This document shows positions 6,533-7,833 of a stretch of 7,833 nucleotides of DNA, in pieces. Location of the stretch: positions 1-7,833 of the forward strand of contig CAXTNC010000153.1 of NCBI GenBank assembly GCA_964245495.1, read 5' to 3'. Source of the DNA: LMUY01 sp964245495. GTDB taxonomy: Bacteria > Pseudomonadota > Alphaproteobacteria > Acetobacterales > Acetobacteraceae. The position numbers and the translations under genes are program-made. A model generated the notes under the pieces. It saw nothing but the letters and a program-made list of their open reading frames with translations, was not told the DNA's origin and searched no databases. Numbering within the stretch: the first letter of the stretch is position 1; each line of letters opens with the position of its first letter.

Positions 6533-7026
6533 AGCGCCTCCATTTGCATGTCTCGGTCCATGACCTGGCTCAATCCGTCCGGTTTTACTCGACCCTGTTC
6601 GCCGCTGGCCCGGCCGTCACGAAGGCGGACTACGCCAAGTGGATGCTGGACAACCCGAGCGTGAACTTCGCCATCTCGACCCACGGCGGCAAGCCGGGCC
6701 TCGACCACGCCGGCATCCAGGTCGGGACGCAGGAGGAGCTGCAAGAGGTTTACGCCCGGCTGCGGCAGGCCGGCCGTCCCGTGAGTGAGCAAGGGGCGAC
6801 GACCTGCTGCTACGCCCAGTCGGAGAAGGCCTGGATCACGGACCCGCAAGGCTTGTCCTGGGAAGCCTTCCTCACCACGGGCGAAAGCACCGTCCATGGC
6901 GACAAGGCCGGCCTCGGCCCGGTCCGCACGGCCAGCCAGGGGCAGTCCTGCTGCGCCGGCCATGCCCAGCCTGCCACGGATGGGACGGCAGCCGCGTCCG
7001 CCTGTTGCGCGGCTGCCTCCGTCTGA
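6529..7026 (+). CDS. ArsI/CadI family vicinal-oxygen-chelate metalloenzyme
   Basis: This 165-residue protein has one glyoxalase/VOC domain (residues 1-118). Candidate metal ligands are H5 or H7 in MKRLHLHVSV, H60 in GLDHAGIQV and E112 in SWEAF. A vicinal cysteine pair, C93-C94 in TTCCYA, is the signature shared by ArsI C-As lyases, which demethylate trivalent methylarsenicals using Fe(II) and oxygen, and by CadI-type cadmium-induced proteins. The DYAKWMLDNPSVNFAIS block looks closer to the CadI subgroup, so I give no symbol. The tail (119-165) is Ala/Gly/Ser-rich with two further Cys-Cys pairs at 141-142 and 159-160 and a histidine at 145, which could hold a soft metal. It overlaps arsR by ATGA and should be induced with it. 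No arsenite efflux pump, arsC or arsM gene lies in the window. Confidence 0.9.
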   Translation: MKRLHLHVSVHDLAQSVRFYSTLFAAGPAVTKADYAKWMLDNPSVNFAISTHGGKPGLDHAGIQVGTQEELQEVYARLRQAGRPVSEQGATTCCYAQSEKAWITDPQGLSWEAFLTTGESTVHGDKAGLGPVRTASQGQSCCAGHAQPATDGTAAASACCAAASV

Positions 7027-7043
7027 TCACGAAGCTTTCCCAA

Positions 7044-7063
7044 GGCCGCCTTGAATGGCGGCC
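7044..7063 (+). terminator. Hairpin after the ars operon
   Basis: GGCCGCC (7044-7050) pairs with GGCGGCC (7057-7063) around a 6-nt loop, 17 nt after the ArsI/CadI stop. The 7-bp all-GC stem lacks a T-tract, so it may stop transcription only partly, or slow polymerase or protect the mRNA end. Its position just before the next gene suggests it separates the two. Confidence 0.45.
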
Positions 7064-7079
7064 AGGGTGCCTCCGGATC

Positions 7080-7087
7080 AAGGAGGT
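7080..7087 (+). promoter_or_regulatory. Perfect Shine-Dalgarno site of the small secreted protein gene
   Basis: AAGGAGGT, an exact anti-16S complement, lies 5 nt before ATG 7093. It is the strongest ribosome site in the window, so the small gene is very likely translated well, and it excludes the upstream in-frame start at 7051. Confidence 0.85.
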
Positions 7088-7092
7088 CCCTC

Positions 7093-7347
7093 ATGCGCAA
7101 CGCCCTGCTGACTTTGACGACCCTTGCCGGCCTGTTCGGGGCTGGCATGGCGGGCAACGCCGCCCCCGTCCATCTGGCCGCAGCGGCTGCCCCGTTGGTG
7201 CTGGCGCAATACTACGGCGGACCCGAGGACGGCTTCTATGCCCCCGGGCCGGACTGGCGCGAGCGCGAGTGGCGGCATCGCGAGTGGGAGCGCCACCGCC
7301 GGGAAGCCGAGTGGCATCGCTGGCACGACGAGCGCCCTGGCTGGTAA
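7093..7347 (+). CDS. Small secreted protein with Trp/His/Arg/Glu-rich tail (hypothetical)
   Basis: The product has 84 residues. Residues 1-24 form a likely signal peptide: MRN, a hydrophobic stretch (4-20) and a GNAA end that could be cleaved; a second possible site is after VLAQ (39). Residues 40-54 are Gly/Tyr/Pro-rich (YYGGPEDGFYAPGPD). Residues 55-84 are a compositionally extreme tail with tryptophans at 55, 60, 65, 74, 77 and 84, histidines at 62, 68, 75 and 78, and alternating Arg and Glu; WREREW and HREWERHRR look like short internal repeats. I do not recognise a named family, although similar exported small proteins with W/H/R-rich ends are frequent in alphaproteobacteria. It would act in the periplasm or outside. 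It lies 66 nt downstream of the ArsI/CadI gene, beyond a hairpin, so cotranscription is possible but unproven. Confidence 0.75.
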   Translation: MRNALLTLTTLAGLFGAGMAGNAAPVHLAAAAAPLVLAQYYGGPEDGFYAPGPDWREREWRHREWERHRREAEWHRWHDERPGW

Positions 7348-7358
7348 CAGCTGGCCAG

Positions 7359-7379
7359 CGGGGCCATGCTGCGGCCCCG
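7359..7379 (+). terminator. Hairpin abutting the NRDE-family start codon
   Basis: CGGGGCC (7359-7365) pairs with GGCCCCG (7373-7379) around a 7-nt loop, 11 nt after the small-protein stop. There is no T-tract. The right arm ends on the first base of the GTG start at 7379, so the structure could act as a weak terminator for the small gene, as a brake on translation of the next one, or both. Confidence 0.4.
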
Positions 7380-7833
7380 TGTGCACCGTCATCACCCTGC
7401 ACCGGCCGGGCCATGCCTGGCCGCTGCTGCTCGCCGCCAACCGAGACGAGCGGCTGGACCGCGCCTGGGACCCGCCAGCCGCCCATTGGCCGGCCCGCCC
7501 CGGCGTGGTGGCCGGGCGGGACCGCAGCGGCGGCGGCACCTGGATGGGGGTGCGCGCCGGGGTCGTGGCCGCCGTGCTGAACCGGGCCGGCAGCCTCGGC
7601 CCCGCGCCCGGCAAGCGCAGCCGGGGCGAGCTGCCGCTGCTGGCGCTCGGCCATCCCTCCGCCAAAGCGGCCGCTGCGGCGGTCATGCGGCTGGACGGCG
7701 CGGAGTACCGCAGCTTCAACCTCGTGCTGGCCGACCGCGCCGCCGTCTGGTTCGTCCGCAACGACGAGGCGGGACGGCTGCTCGCCAGCGCGCTGGCCCC
7801 GGGGCTGCATATGGTGACGGCGCACGACCCGGA
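7379..7833 (+). CDS. NRDE-family protein (TANGO2-like), N-terminal part (3' truncated by window)
   Basis: The frame is open from GTG 7379 to the window end, 151 codons. The start MCTVITLHRP puts a cysteine at position 2, where family members have the presumed N-terminal nucleophile after Met removal, and AANRDERLDR (19-28) contains the naming NRDE motif. Further family blocks are GVVAGRDRSGGGTWMGV (42-58), VVAAVLNRAGSLGP and GKRSRGELPLLAL. NRDE/TANGO2 proteins resemble Ntn hydrolases and have been connected with haem or lipid handling in eukaryotes; the bacterial substrate is not established. The GTG start is chosen from this conserved N-terminus. No Shine-Dalgarno site is visible; instead a strong hairpin ends on the start codon. 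Confidence 0.88.
   Translation, partial: MCTVITLHRPGHAWPLLLAANRDERLDRAWDPPAAHWPARPGVVAGRDRSGGGTWMGVRAGVVAAVLNRAGSLGPAPGKRSRGELPLLALGHPSAKAAAAAVMRLDGAEYRSFNLVLADRAAVWFVRNDEAGRLLASALAPGLHMVTAHDP

Noticed and set aside
1..7833. CRISPR arrays, tRNA or rRNA genes, riboswitches, insertion sequences, toxin-antitoxin or phage-defence genes
   Set aside because: No spaced identical repeats, cloverleaf-like sequence, transposase motifs or terminal inverted repeats were seen. No thiamine (THI-box) element precedes the YjbQ gene.

Overview
This window looks like a chromosomal segment from a high-GC alphaproteobacterium, most likely of the Acetobacteraceae/Rhodospirillales type. The inference rests on very GC-rich third positions, alphaproteobacterial-looking MutL and PurB sequences, and the NRDE-family protein at the right edge; it is not proven from sequence alone. 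A run of 10 Ns (1189-1198) shows that this is a draft scaffold.

Left part (1-1442): the last 92 codons of mutL (mismatch repair), then a YjbQ/UPF0047 gene, both rightward. A TerC-family membrane protein gene runs leftward, converges on yjbQ and is interrupted by the N-run. The two halves of the TerC gene are in different frames and seem to encode the same membrane segment twice, so the scaffold join is suspect.

Centre (1441-5098): purB (adenylosuccinate lyase) starts in a two-base overlap with the divergent TerC gene. It is followed 7 nt later by a protein with about seven TPR units and a glycosyltransferase-like C-terminal domain, probably on the same transcript. Next comes an unrecognised six-helix membrane protein whose distal half is clearly less GC-rich (about 52% over 4801-4980, counted by hand), suggesting separate ancestry.

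Right part (5132-7347): the accessory piece is a small metalloid/metal-response locus. A leftward MBL-fold hydrolase gene lies divergent to an ArsR-family repressor, which is translationally coupled through ATGA to an ArsI/CadI-family vicinal-oxygen-chelate metalloenzyme. Between the divergent genes is a dyad (TCAA-N7-TTGA inside a longer CTTG/CAAG dyad, 6090-6113) that overlaps a perfect -35 hexamer. It is a good candidate for the ArsR operator and could control both directions. Both ArsR and the ArsI/CadI protein carry cysteine-rich C-termini. Just downstream is a small secreted protein with a Trp/His/Arg/Glu-rich tail behind a perfect Shine-Dalgarno sequence.

The right edge (7379-7833) is the N-terminal part of an NRDE/TANGO2-family protein. 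I see no tRNA, rRNA, CRISPR array, insertion sequence or phage gene. The most interesting part is the divergent MBL-arsR-arsI/cadI cluster with its operator and cysteine-rich or aromatic/His-rich tails; the individual families are known.
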